14,765 bases of DNA, taken from the NCBI GenBank assembly GCA_035499215.1, contig DATJZH010000196.1, positions 1 to 14,765 on the forward strand, given 5' to 3'. The notes below the pieces were generated by a model. The model worked only from the letters and a program-made list of their open reading frames with translations, ran no database searches and was not told the DNA's origin. Shown here one piece after another: positions 5,526 through 12,759 of the stretch; within the stretch, counting starts at the first letter, position 1, and the number at the start of each line of letters is the position of its first letter. Source of the DNA: DATJZH01 sp035499215 (GTDB lineage: Bacteria; Actinomycetota; Actinomycetes; Streptosporangiales; Streptosporangiaceae). The position numbers and the translations under genes were made by a program.

Positions 5526-7413
5526 CGGCGCTGCATGCCGCCCGGAGCCGGGCGCGCAGTGCCGCGCCCGCGGCCCTGACGGTGCGCACCTCGACGATCC
5601 GCATCCCCTTCCCCTCCAGCGCGGCGGCCAGGCCCGCTGCCGACTCCAGCCGCCGGTAGCCGATCCCGGCGGCGCGGCCAAGATGCTCAAGCCCGGCTCC
5701 GTGCGGCGTGCCGAATACGCGCTCGAAGGACGCCGGGATGGCCGCCGGCTCCAGGGTCGAGAAGATCCCGCCGCCGTCATTGTTGACCACGACCAGGCAC
5801 AGATCGGGCAGATCCTCCGCCGGTCCGGTAAAGAATCCGGCCGCATCATGCAGCACCGCCAGGTCGCCGAGCAGCGCGAATGCCGGGCCGCCGCCCGCGG
5901 CCTGATGCGCGAGGGCCGCGCCCATGGCCGAGGAGACCAGCCCGTCGATCCCGCTGGCGCCGCGGCTGGCCAGCACCCGGATATCCGCGCGGGGCGCCAT
6001 CTGCTGATCCAGATCGCGCACCGGCAGGCTCGCGGCCGCCCACACCAGCGCCCCGCCGGGCACTGCGGCAGCCAGGTCACGGGCCAGCCGCGGCTCGCTG
6101 AGCGAGTCGCCGGCCTGCAGTAGCTCGTCGGCGGCTGATCGTGCGGCCGCATTCGCGCGCTGCCAGGACGCAAGCCAGCCGGACTCGCCGGGTTCCCTCC
6201 GCGCCGACCCCGCCGTTCCACTGACCAGCCGGACCGCCGCTGCCACGTCGGTCGCGGTGCGGGCGGGATCGGCCCACCGTCCGGGGCCTTGCGCGAGCAC
6301 CACGTGCCGGGCCGGAGCCGGTCCCGGTGTCCCGCGCAGGAATGCGAGCTGGCCGCGGGAAAGTCCTGGCCGGCCTGCGGAGATGATGAGCTCTGGCCGG
6401 TGCGCAGCCGCGAACCCTGGCGTGTCGAGGAGGTAGGAGTATGCCGGCAGGGCGTTCGGGCCGCGCCGGGCATTCGACGACGGCTCGGCGAAGATCGGCC
6501 AGCCCGCCGCCTCCGCCAGCTCCACCAGCGGCTCCGGGTCGTAGTCGCCGTCGCCGCAGACGATGACGCCGCGCTGCGTCCAGGGCAGTTCCAGGACTGG
6601 CGGGCCGCCGAAAGCTCCGTGCAACGGGTCCGATGCGGGTGAACGTGACATCCAACGGGCTGGCCGGGCAGCCGCACCCGCTGCGGCGCCGGCAAAACGC
6701 GTCCACGGCGCCCCGTCTGGCCGCCCGTCCAGCGAATCCTGCCGCCAGTCGCCGGGCACCGGTGCGTCGCCGGGCACCGCGCCGTCACCGGGCACCGGTG
6801 CGTCGCCGGGCACCGCGCCGTTACCGGGCAGCCCGCCACCGGGCATCGCCCCGCGTCCGGGAAGAAGCGGCTCCCGCAGCGGCAGATTCAGGTGCACCGG
6901 CCCGGGCACCGGCGACCCGCCGCCGAGCCCCGCGGCCAGCGCCCAGGAACGGCAGGCCAGCGACCGCCAGTAGCCGGCCACGCCGGGACGGGCCTCCGGC
7001 ACGCCGACCTCGCAGAACCAGCGCACCGCCGACCCGTAGAGCTTCAGCTGGTCAATAGTCTGGTTTGCCCCCGTTCCGCGCAGCTCAGGCGGCCGGTCGG
7101 CGGTCAGCACGAGCAGCGGCACGCCGGCCTCGTCGGCCTCGATAACCGCCGGGTGACAATTCGCGGCCGCGGTGCCCGACGTGCAGACCACGACTACCGG
7201 CCGGGCGCTCGCCTTGGCCAGCCCGAGCGCAAGGAAAGAGGCGGAGCGCTCGTCGATCCGGACGTGCAAGCGCAGGTCGCCGGCCAGCGCCCGGTCATGC
7301 AGGGCCAGCGCGAGCGGAGCGCTGCGCGAGCCGGGTGCCAGCACTGCCTCGCGCAGCCCGCACCGGATCAGCTCGTCGGCCAGCACGGTGGCCAGGGCGG
7401 TGGCCGGATTCAC
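5431..7413 (-). CDS. menD: 2-succinyl-5-enolpyruvyl-6-hydroxy-3-cyclohexene-1-carboxylate (SEPHCHC) synthase
   Basis: 660 residues from the GTG at 7413. ThDP-dependent; it joins isochorismate to the succinic semialdehyde unit of 2-oxoglutarate. The PYR domain holds APGSRSAPLALAL, DERSASFLALGLA with the ThDP-activating Glu55, and TSGTAAANCHPAVIEA. The PP domain holds LLGDLAVLHD and NNDGGGIFS (about 514-551), the ThDP/Mg signature. It is about 100 residues longer than usual. Part of the excess is a hexapeptide-repeat linker (VPGDAP/VPGDGA type, residues 198-221); part is the Ala-rich tail inside the 5391-5525 repeat. Start: the GTG sits in a GTGA overlap with the menC stop, with GGAG eight bases upstream. 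An in-frame extension to 7452 is possible but lies inside menC. Expressed from the menB-menC-menD unit, presumably by translational coupling. Confidence 0.93.
   Translation of the reverse strand: MNPATALATVLADELIRCGLREAVLAPGSRSAPLALALHDRALAGDLRLHVRIDERSASFLALGLAKASARPVVVVCTSGTAAANCHPAVIEADEAGVPLLVLTADRPPELRGTGANQTIDQLKLYGSAVRWFCEVGVPEARPGVAGYWRSLACRSWALAAGLGGGSPVPGPVHLNLPLREPLLPGRGAMPGGGLPGNGAVPGDAPVPGDGAVPGDAPVPGDWRQDSLDGRPDGAPWTRFAGAAAGAAARPARWMSRSPASDPLHGAFGGPPVLELPWTQRGVIVCGDGDYDPEPLVELAEAAGWPIFAEPSSNARRGPNALPAYSYLLDTPGFAAAHRPELIISAGRPGLSRGQLAFLRGTPGPAPARHVVLAQGPGRWADPARTATDVAAAVRLVSGTAGSARREPGESGWLASWQRANAAARSAADELLQAGDSLSEPRLARDLAAAVPGGALVWAAASLPVRDLDQQMAPRADIRVLASRGASGIDGLVSSAMGAALAHQAAGGGPAFALLGDLAVLHDAAGFFTGPAEDLPDLCLVVVNNDGGGIFSTLEPAAIPASFERVFGTPHGAGLEHLGRAAGIGYRRLESAAGLAAALEGKGMRIVEVRTVRAAGAALRARLRAACSAAVSAAALAGAAHAAPGEAGQAARRLPPRLPH
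6752..6823. repeat. 36-bp tandem repeat (four 18-bp subunits) in menD
   Basis: Two 36-base units (6752-6787 and 6788-6823) differ only at the second-last base. Each is made of two related 18-mers, CCGGGCACCGGTGCGTCG and CCGGGCACCGCGCCGTCA. More degenerate pieces follow to about 6860. On the minus strand this encodes repeats of VPGD plus two small residues, linking the PYR and central domains of MenD. Confidence 0.9.
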
Positions 7414-8498
7414 TCCAGGTACTCCGCGGCCGCCTCCATCCGGGCGATCCACGGCACCGGATCGGCCGCCAGGGCGGCCAGCCGCTGCCGGTCAGCGGCA
7501 GCGGCGCGGACCGGCAGCATGCCATCGCGCTGCGCCAGCGGGTCAGCCGTCACGTCGGCCGTCAGCAGGCTCATCGTGGCCAGGCCGCAGTCGTAGGCCA
7601 GGTCGGGCAGCGCAGCCGCGAGCGCCACTCCCGCCGCCAGCCCGACGGAGGTCTCTACGGCGCTGGACACCACCACGGGCAGGCCGCAGGCTGCGGCAAC
7701 GGCCAGCGCCGCGCGCACTCCGCCGAGCGGCTGGACCTTGAGCACCACGATGTCGGCAGCCCCGGCGGCGCGGACGTTCAGGGGATCACCCGCCCGGCGG
7801 ATGGACTCGTCGGCGGCCAGCGGCACGCCGACCCGATGGCGCAGCCGGGCGAGCTCGTCCAGGCTCGCGCACGGCTGCTCGGCGTATTCCAGGCCAAAAG
7901 GGGCAAGGGCGGTCAGCATCCGCGCCGCCTTATCGACGTCCCAGCCGCCGTTGGCATCGACTCGGATCCGGCCCGCAGGACCGAGCGCGTCACGCACCGC
8001 GGCTACCCTGGCAATGTCCGCGTCCTCGTCCTGGCCGCGCTCGGCGACCTTTACCTTCGCCGTGCGGCAGCCGGACGCGGCGACAATGTCGCGCGCGCGG
8101 TCCGGCCCGACAGCCGGCACGGTCACGTTGACGCCGATCCGGTCGCGCACCGGCTCCGGCCAGCCCACCGCGGCGGCCTCGAGCGCGCAGGCCAGCCAGC
8201 GGGCGCACTCGCGCGGCCCGTACTCGGCAAACGGCGAGAACTCGCCCCAGCCCGCCGGGCCCTCGACGAGCGCTCCCTCGCGGAGTGTGATGCCGCGAAA
8301 GCGGGTCCGCATGCTGATTGAGTACGCGCGGACTGTCGGCAGCAGCTCAGCCAGCAGGTCCCGAAGCTGCCGACCGGACAGCGCGCCGGCAGCGGCAGAG
8401 CCGGACAGCGGGGCAGCGGCAGAGCCGGACAGCGGGGCAGCCGCCGCGTCACCTGCCTGCTCGGCCGGCCCTGCTGGTGCCGGTGGCGATGTGCTCAC
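7410..8498 (-). CDS. menC: o-Succinylbenzoate synthase
   Basis: 362 residues, enolase superfamily; it dehydrates SHCHC to o-succinylbenzoate. Visible catalytic set: KVK (148-150) on the second barrel strand, VDAN with Asp181, EYAEQP with Glu207, AADES with Asp230, and LKVQPLGG with Lys254. The capping domain has MRTRFRGI (63-70) and GWGEFSPF. Homologues usually begin close to the YSISMRTRF segment. Here about 55 residues precede it, including the tandem APLSGSAA repeat (about residues 20-42). The GTG at 8498 is favoured because it overlaps the menB stop as GTGA; an internal start at Met63 is unlikely on length. It also overlaps menD by four bases. The N-terminal extension is probably a flexible add-on, not catalytic. 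Confidence 0.92.
   Translation of the reverse strand: MSTSPPAPAGPAEQAGDAAAAPLSGSAAAPLSGSAAAGALSGRQLRDLLAELLPTVRAYSISMRTRFRGITLREGALVEGPAGWGEFSPFAEYGPRECARWLACALEAAAVGWPEPVRDRIGVNVTVPAVGPDRARDIVAASGCRTAKVKVAERGQDEDADIARVAAVRDALGPAGRIRVDANGGWDVDKAARMLTALAPFGLEYAEQPCASLDELARLRHRVGVPLAADESIRRAGDPLNVRAAGAADIVVLKVQPLGGVRAALAVAAACGLPVVVSSAVETSVGLAAGVALAAALPDLAYDCGLATMSLLTADVTADPLAQRDGMLPVRAAAADRQRLAALAADPVPWIARMEAAAEYLE
8374..8446. repeat. 24-bp tandem repeat at the 5' end of menC
   Basis: CCGGACAGCGGGGCAGCGGC plus AGAG occurs at 8401-8424 and again from 8425 (diverging after about 17 bases). A variant copy of about 27 bases precedes it at 8374-8400. Read on the minus strand it encodes PLSGSAAA-type octapeptides in the MenC N-terminal extension. 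Confidence 0.85.
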
Positions 8499-9141
8499 GG
8501 CCGCCGCGGGAACCTGGCGAAGTCGGGTGTGCGCTTGCCGACGCGGGCGTCGCGGCCTTCCTGGGCCTCCTCGCTCATGTAGTAGAGCATCGTCGCGTCC
8601 CCAGGGAACTGCATTCCCGCGGCACCGTCGGTGACGGCGTTCAGCGTGCCCGAGGCCAGCAGCCGGGAGCCGTATCCGGCGTCGAACGAGCCGACCGTGG
8701 GCCCGGTCTGGCCGAATACCGCGTTCTCGGCAGCGGTCGTCAGGTCACAGCAGACGTGCAGGACGTGGCCGCCGCCGATCGCGTATCCGGCTACCATCGC
8801 GATCACCGGCTTTGGCGTGCGGCGGATCTGCACCTGCAGGTCGAGCACGTTGAGCCGTCCCACGCCCGCGGGTCGACGTACCCGTCATTGCCGCGGATGC
8901 GCTGGTCGCCGCCGGAGCAGAATGCCCTGTCCCCCGCCCTGGTCAAGATGATCACCCCGACCTGCGGGTCCTCGCGCGCCGCGGTGAACGCAGGCGAGAG
9001 CTCGAACAAGGTGGTAGGCCGGAACGCGTTGCGCACCTCAGGCCGGTTAATGGTGATCTTGGCGATGCCCTCTGCCGTCTCGTAGCGGATGTCGGAGTAC
9101 TCCTGCCCGTCCGCCGGACCGGACGCCTGCCAGTCGACCAC
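8495..9141 (-). pseudogene. menB: 1,4-dihydroxy-2-naphthoyl-CoA synthase, frameshifted and internally deleted
   Basis: Crotonase-family MenB converts OSB-CoA to DHNA-CoA. The first frame, from the GTG at 9141 (GGAGG seven bases upstream), reads YSDIRYETAEGIAKITINRP, RNAFRP and FCSGGDQRIRGNDGYVD. Near 8858-8872 a small deletion shifts the frame, and homology resumes as GVGRLNVLDLQVQIRR, AGYAIGGGHVLH and FGQTGPTVGSFDAGYGSRLLA. It then jumps directly to LNAVTDGAAGMQF and YYMSEEAQEGRD, ending in RTPDFARFPRRP. The family has about 60-65 more residues at that jump (the region after GSRLLA that normally contains the ARE-W-LCR and GLVN-VVP segments). Repaired length is about 217 residues against about 280-300. 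The stop still overlaps the menC GTG. Sequencing error could explain the frameshift but not the second deletion. The product is almost certainly not functional. Confidence 0.9.
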
Positions 9142-9175
9142 CGCGTGCCCTCCCGCTGGATGCCTGATGCCCGAT

Positions 9176-9181
9176 TAACCT
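9176..9181 (+). promoter_or_regulatory. -10 box of menE (leaderless)
   Basis: TAACCT is followed by seven bases and then GTG (9189) and ATG (9192). No Shine-Dalgarno is present. The menB and menE starts are only 47 bases apart, so both divergent promoters must lie within or overlap this gap and the gene ends. No convincing -35 was seen. Confidence 0.45.
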
Positions 9182-9188
9182 TACGACC

Positions 9189-10403
9189 GTGATGTCCCGG
9201 CCCCTGCATGCGGTCCTGCTCCCGCCGGCTGCCGCCGCCAGCCGCCTGCTCGAGGCGCTCCCTGCGGCCCTCGACGGCACCGGGCCAGCCCTCCTGCCGC
9301 TCGATCCGGGCCTGCCCGGGGCCCGGCTCGCCGAGCTGGTCGGCGCATTCGCGCCATCGGTCATCGAAACTGCCGAGGGCGCGGAACGGGTCTCCCCCGC
9401 CGACCGGGCGGCAGCGCCAGATCAGGGTCCCAGCGTGCCAGCTGCCGGCGACGACGTCGCGGTAGTCATCGCCACTTCCGGCTCCACGGGGCGGCCGAAG
9501 GGCGCCGAACTCAGCGCCGCTGCCCTGCTGGCATCCGCTCGCGCCTCGCTGGAGCGGATCGGAGCCAGGCCCGGTGACCGGTGGCTGTGCTGCCTGCCCA
9601 CCTTCCACATGGCCGGTCTCGGCGTCCTGGTCAGGTCACTGCTCGCCGGGGCCGATCCGGTCGTAACTTCGCGGCTGGACGCGGGCATCCTGGCCGCAAG
9701 CGGCTGCGCATATGTTTCTGCGGTCCCGACCCAGCTGCGCCGGCTGCTGGACTCCGGCGCCCCGCTGCCGGCGCTGCGCACGATCCTGCTCGGCGGGGCG
9801 GCGCCGCCAGCGGGGCTGCTCGCGGACGCCGCCGCGGCGGACGCACCGGTTGTCACCACGTACGGGATGAGCGAGACCTGCGGAGGCTGCGTCTACGACG
9901 GCGTGCCGCTGCGCGGCGTGTCGGTTGACGTCGGACCGGACAGCCTGATCCGGATCGCCGGGCCGGTGCTGTTCTCCGGCTACCGGCTCAGGCCGGAGGC
10001 GACCGCCGGCGTACTGGCCGATGGCTGGTTCCGCACCTCCGACCTGGGCTCATTCGACGCCGCAGGCCGCCTCATGGTCCGCGGCAGGGCCACCGACGTG
10101 ATCATCACGGGCGGCGAGAAGGTGGTGGCCGCTGAGGTGGAGGCGGCGCTGGAAACCTACCGCGGGGTGCGTGACGTTGCCGTAGTGGGGGTGCCCGACC
10201 GGGAATGGGGGGAGCGCGTCATTGCGCTGGTGGTTCCCGCGGACCCGGCCGCCCCGCCGGCGCTCGCAGCGCTCGCGGCGCACGTGCGGGCCCAGCTGCC
10301 CGGCTATGCCGCGCCGCGGGCGCTGAAGCTGGTGACGGATATCCCGCTGCTCGCCTCGGGCAAGCCGGACAGGAGGGAACTGCGAAAGATGGGCAGCAGG
10401 TAG
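9189..10403 (+). CDS. menE: o-Succinylbenzoate-CoA ligase
   Basis: 404 residues, ANL adenylating-enzyme family; it activates o-succinylbenzoate with ATP and CoA. Core motifs in order: ATSGSTGRPKGAELS (A3 P-loop, about 95-109), LPTFHMAGL, VVTTYGMSETCGG (A5, about 220-232), DGWFRTSDLG (A7, about 277-286), GRATDVIITGGEKVVAAEVE (A8 hinge), and ASGKPDRRELR with the catalytic Lys of A10 near the C-terminus. The protein is shorter than many acyl-CoA synthetases, as actinobacterial MenE commonly is, because the N-terminal domain is reduced. The start is GTG at 9189 (leaderless) or ATG at 9192; both lack a ribosome site. It faces away from the broken menB. Its product would be the MenB substrate, so it depends on a MenB from elsewhere. 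Confidence 0.92.
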   Translation: MMSRPLHAVLLPPAAAASRLLEALPAALDGTGPALLPLDPGLPGARLAELVGAFAPSVIETAEGAERVSPADRAAAPDQGPSVPAAGDDVAVVIATSGSTGRPKGAELSAAALLASARASLERIGARPGDRWLCCLPTFHMAGLGVLVRSLLAGADPVVTSRLDAGILAASGCAYVSAVPTQLRRLLDSGAPLPALRTILLGGAAPPAGLLADAAAADAPVVTTYGMSETCGGCVYDGVPLRGVSVDVGPDSLIRIAGPVLFSGYRLRPEATAGVLADGWFRTSDLGSFDAAGRLMVRGRATDVIITGGEKVVAAEVEAALETYRGVRDVAVVGVPDREWGERVIALVVPADPAAPPALAALAAHVRAQLPGYAAPRALKLVTDIPLLASGKPDRRELRKMGSR

Positions 10404-10423
10404 CGGGCACACGGCAGCCACGC

Positions 10424-10449
10424 GGGAACATTTCGCTGCGCTGAGCGTT
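10424..10449 (+). promoter_or_regulatory. ECF-sigma-like promoter upstream of the sigma factor
   Basis: GGGAAC (10424-10429) and GTT (10447-10449) are 17 bases apart. This resembles the GGAA(C/T)-N17-19-GTT promoters read by SigR/SigH/SigE-type factors. Streptomyces hrdB and mycobacterial sigB are known to have promoters of this class. It would leave a leader of roughly 105 bases before the ATG. Motif match only. Confidence 0.4.
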
Positions 10450-10550
10450 AGAACATAGTGCCCGCGCTGAACGATACCAAAGTGCAGCCGGTCCCCCGCC
10501 CGCCAGACATGCCGGGTGCCATGACGAGCGCAGGCCCGGTGCGCCCCGAA

Positions 10551-10556
10551 GGGAGG
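10551..10556 (+). promoter_or_regulatory. Ribosome binding site that sets the sigma factor start
   Basis: GGGAGG is followed by six bases and ATG (10563). This is the only strong Shine-Dalgarno near the open frame, which extends upstream to a GTG at 10458 and has later ATGs at 10608 and 10614. Confidence 0.75.
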
Positions 10557-10562
10557 TGTCTC

Positions 10563-12059
10563 ATGCCGAGGACAGCGGTTGCCGCGTCGCCGAGACAAGG
10601 CGACGAAATGACGATGACTCACGTGGACGAGCTGATCCGGCGTGGCCGCGGTCAGGGCCACTTGCCTTTGTCCGAGCTCCGCGGCGCCTTCGAGCAGGCG
10701 CGCATCTCCGCGACTGAGGCGCGATCCATAATCCGCGAGCTCACCGAGGCTGGCGTGCAGCTCGGCAACGAGCCATCCGAGGTGTCAGCCGCGACAGCGG
10801 CCGAGGCTGCAGTGCCTACTGAGGCCATGGTGTCCGCCGAGGCAGCAGCGCTGACCGACAACGAGCTGACCGACAATGAGCTGAGCGAGAATTTGCTGAC
10901 CGAAAATGTGCTGACCGAGACGGCGCTGACCGAGGCAGTGGTGACCGAGGCAGTGCTGACCGAGGCAGTGGTGACCGAGGCAGTGCTGACCGGATCACCG
11001 CCCGCGGGGGCGCCGCAGCTCAGCGAGGTCGCGATCGACGAAGGACCGGCCGGGGCCGGGCTGTCCGAGGTGGCGCCGGGGGCTGCTGCGCCCGTCCCGG
11101 ACGCAGTTCTCGATTCGTCGGCCGAGGTCGACCTCGACGATCAGACCTCGGTGATGGGCGACTCGGTCCACACCTACCTGAAGTCCATCGGGCGGACCAG
11201 CCTGCTCACCGCCGAGGAAGAGGTCAACCTCGCCAAGCGGATCGAGGCGGGGCTGTACGCGGAGCACAAGCTCGACAACGAAGCCGGCCTGTCGCGCAGG
11301 TACCGGGCAGACCTCGAGGCCGTCGCCGATGATGGCCGCAGGGCCAAGGCGCACATGCTCGAGGCCAACCTGAGGCTGGTGGTCTCTGTCGCGAAGAAGT
11401 ACAGCGACCGCGGCCTGTCCCTGCTTGACGTGGTGCAGGAGGGCAATCTCGGCCTGATCCGGGCCGTCGAGAAGTTCGACTACACCAAGGGGTACAAGTT
11501 TTCCACGTACGCCATGTGGTGGATCCGCCAGGCCATCCAGCGCGGATTCGCGGACTCGGCACGGACCATCAGGCTGCCGGTGCACGTGCTGGAGATGCTC
11601 AGCAAGCTGAGCCGGGTCGAGCGCGACATGCACCAGCGGCTGGGCCGCGAGCCCACGCCGGAGGAACTGGCCGTCGAGCTGGACCGGACGCCCGACCAGA
11701 TCGAGGAGCTGCTGCGCACGAGCAGGCAGCCGATCAGCCTGGATTCCACCATCGGCGAGGACGGCGAGACCAGCATCGGTGACCTGATCGAGGACATCGA
11801 CGCCCCGGAGGCTTCTGAGCTGGTGGACCGTCAGCTGATGGCCGACCAGCTGCGGCACGCCCTTGACGCGCTGACGCAGCGGGAGGCCACGATCATGGCG
11901 ATGCGGTTCGGCCTTTACGACGGCAACCCGCACACGCTCGACGAGATCGGCAAGGCACTGGGCCTGACGAGAGAGCGGATCAGGCAGCTGGAGAAGCAGT
12001 CGCTGTCGAAGCTGCGGCACCCCAGCCGCGCCCAGCCGCTGCTCGACTACGCCAGCTGA
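10563..12059 (+). CDS. Principal-type (group 1/2) RNA polymerase sigma factor, HrdB/SigB-like
   Basis: 498 residues. Residues about 20-60 (LPLSELRGAFEQARISATEA, then IIRELTEAGVQL) resemble region 1.1. Next is a Glu/Ala-rich acidic stretch with nine pentapeptide repeats (97-141). Region 1.2 begins near 199 (VHTYLKSIGRTSLLTAEEEV). Region 2 (about 270-325) contains LDVVQEGNLGLIRAVEKFD and YKFSTYAMWWIRQAIQR, the -10 recognition and melting helix. Region 3 has RLGREPTPEELAVEL. Region 4 (to about 484) ends TLDEIGKALGLTRERIRQLE, the -35 HTH. It directs core polymerase to housekeeping or stress promoters. The C-terminus is typical of SigB/HrdB. Group 1 versus group 2 cannot be settled without the other sigma genes of the genome. 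Probably monocistronic, with an upstream ECF-like promoter and a downstream hairpin. Confidence 0.93.
   Translation: MPRTAVAASPRQGDEMTMTHVDELIRRGRGQGHLPLSELRGAFEQARISATEARSIIRELTEAGVQLGNEPSEVSAATAAEAAVPTEAMVSAEAAALTDNELTDNELSENLLTENVLTETALTEAVVTEAVLTEAVVTEAVLTGSPPAGAPQLSEVAIDEGPAGAGLSEVAPGAAAPVPDAVLDSSAEVDLDDQTSVMGDSVHTYLKSIGRTSLLTAEEEVNLAKRIEAGLYAEHKLDNEAGLSRRYRADLEAVADDGRRAKAHMLEANLRLVVSVAKKYSDRGLSLLDVVQEGNLGLIRAVEKFDYTKGYKFSTYAMWWIRQAIQRGFADSARTIRLPVHVLEMLSKLSRVERDMHQRLGREPTPEELAVELDRTPDQIEELLRTSRQPISLDSTIGEDGETSIGDLIEDIDAPEASELVDRQLMADQLRHALDALTQREATIMAMRFGLYDGNPHTLDEIGKALGLTRERIRQLEKQSLSKLRHPSRAQPLLDYAS
10851..10985 (+). repeat. 15-bp tandem repeat in the sigma factor gene
   Basis: Nine 15-base units in phase with codons, giving LTDNE, LTDNE, LSENL, LTENV, LTETA, LTEAV, VTEAV, LTEAV, VTEAV. 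The last four are nearly identical at DNA level (CTGACCGAGGCAGTG or GTGACCGAGGCAGTG), while the first are diverged. This suggests recent growth from the 3' side. Confidence 0.92.
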
Positions 12060-12086
12060 TTCAGCAGCCAGCCGCGCGCCGCGGCG

Positions 12087-12150
12087 AATCCGGCCGGCAA
12101 GCCGGGCTCATCCCCCGCCGGGCCCGGCTTGCTTCGCGAGGCGCCGGATT
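12087..12150 (+). terminator. Nested hairpin terminator after the sigma factor
   Basis: The inner stem GCAAGCCGGGC (12097-12107) pairs perfectly with GCCCGGCTTGC (12122-12132) around a 14-base loop. The outer stem AATCCGGC (12087-12094) pairs perfectly with GCCGGATT (12143-12150). It starts 27 bases after the stop. There is no T-tract. It may serve both the sigma gene and the convergent DUF1707 gene. The remaining bases to 12285 show nothing recognisable. Confidence 0.65.
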
Positions 12151-12285
12151 GGCTAGCCGCTGGCGGGACGGGGAAATTCACCCGCCCGCGATTCACCTCA
12201 GTCTTCGCAAGCCAGGATCATCAGCCGGCTGGGACGTCCGGGGAGCGACCCGCGCCTCCCTGACCGCGGAGCGTCCTGCGCAGCA

Positions 12286-12717
12286 CTAACGGGAGCGCAG
12301 AAGGCTGAAGGTGAATATGGCGATGAGAACCAGCGGCACGATTCCGAGGGCGCCGTAAGCCGACGGCATGGCGGTGGCCACCAGCAAGGCGACAACGAGC
12401 AAGGGAATTACCGGCGGATTCCTCCGGCGACGCGGGGAGACTGGCAGCTGGGGCTGCGGGAGGCGCTCAGGGAGGGAGGGTGCCTGCGGTGCCAACGTGC
12501 CAAAGGGCCCGGTCGGCAGGTCCGCGGTGAGCGCGGCAAGGTCGGCGTAGGTGCGCGACGCGTAGACCTGGCCTACCCGCTCGGAGTACTCCTCGCTGTC
12601 AAGGCGGCCCTCTGCGAACGCCGCCTTGAGCACATCGACCGCACGCTCCCGGTCGGCCTGCGAGGACCGCATGTGCCCGTAGCCTGATGGCACCATTCCC
12701 CCCGGCCCCGCCGCCAT
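12286..12717 (-). CDS. DUF1707 (SHOCT-like) membrane protein
   Basis: 143 residues. Residues 16-68 (MRSSQADRERAVDVLKAAFA, then EGRLDSEEYSERV and TYADLAALTADLP) are a textbook DUF1707 domain, a short helical module of unknown function found N-terminal in many actinobacterial membrane proteins. A Pro-rich linker and the basic cluster SPRRRR (about 93-98) precede two hydrophobic segments (about 101-118 and 122-139), so the DUF1707 part is probably cytoplasmic. Start: the ATG at 12717 has GGGAGG four or five bases upstream; ATGs at 12696 and 12672 are alternatives, the last giving the usual MRSS start of the domain. It converges on the sigma factor and diverges from the GNAT gene. Confidence 0.88.
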   Translation of the reverse strand: MAAGPGGMVPSGYGHMRSSQADRERAVDVLKAAFAEGRLDSEEYSERVGQVYASRTYADLAALTADLPTGPFGTLAPQAPSLPERLPQPQLPVSPRRRRNPPVIPLLVVALLVATAMPSAYGALGIVPLVLIAIFTFSLLRSR

Positions 12718-12759
12718 CGGCCCTCCCGCAGTCGCACGTCCTAGCCAGCATAACCGGGC

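Noticed and set aside
5505..6839. Minus-strand frame of 444 residues within menD
   Set aside because: A shifted shadow of menD; Arg/Pro/Ser-rich with no domain motif.
7335..8321. Plus-strand frame of 328 residues opposite menC and menD
   Set aside because: Antisense shadow produced by high GC; menC and menD have complete catalytic motifs.
4074..10403. Secondary-metabolite cluster reading of the chorismate, ANL and enolase genes
   Set aside because: The five genes match menF, menD, menC, menB and menE individually and together form the classical menaquinone pathway.
10851..10985. CRISPR-like array
   Set aside because: The 15-base units are contiguous with no spacers and are codon-phased inside a coding region.
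10995..12020. Minus-strand frame of 341 residues opposite the sigma factor
   Set aside because: Antisense to conserved sigma regions 1.2-4; no independent start signal.
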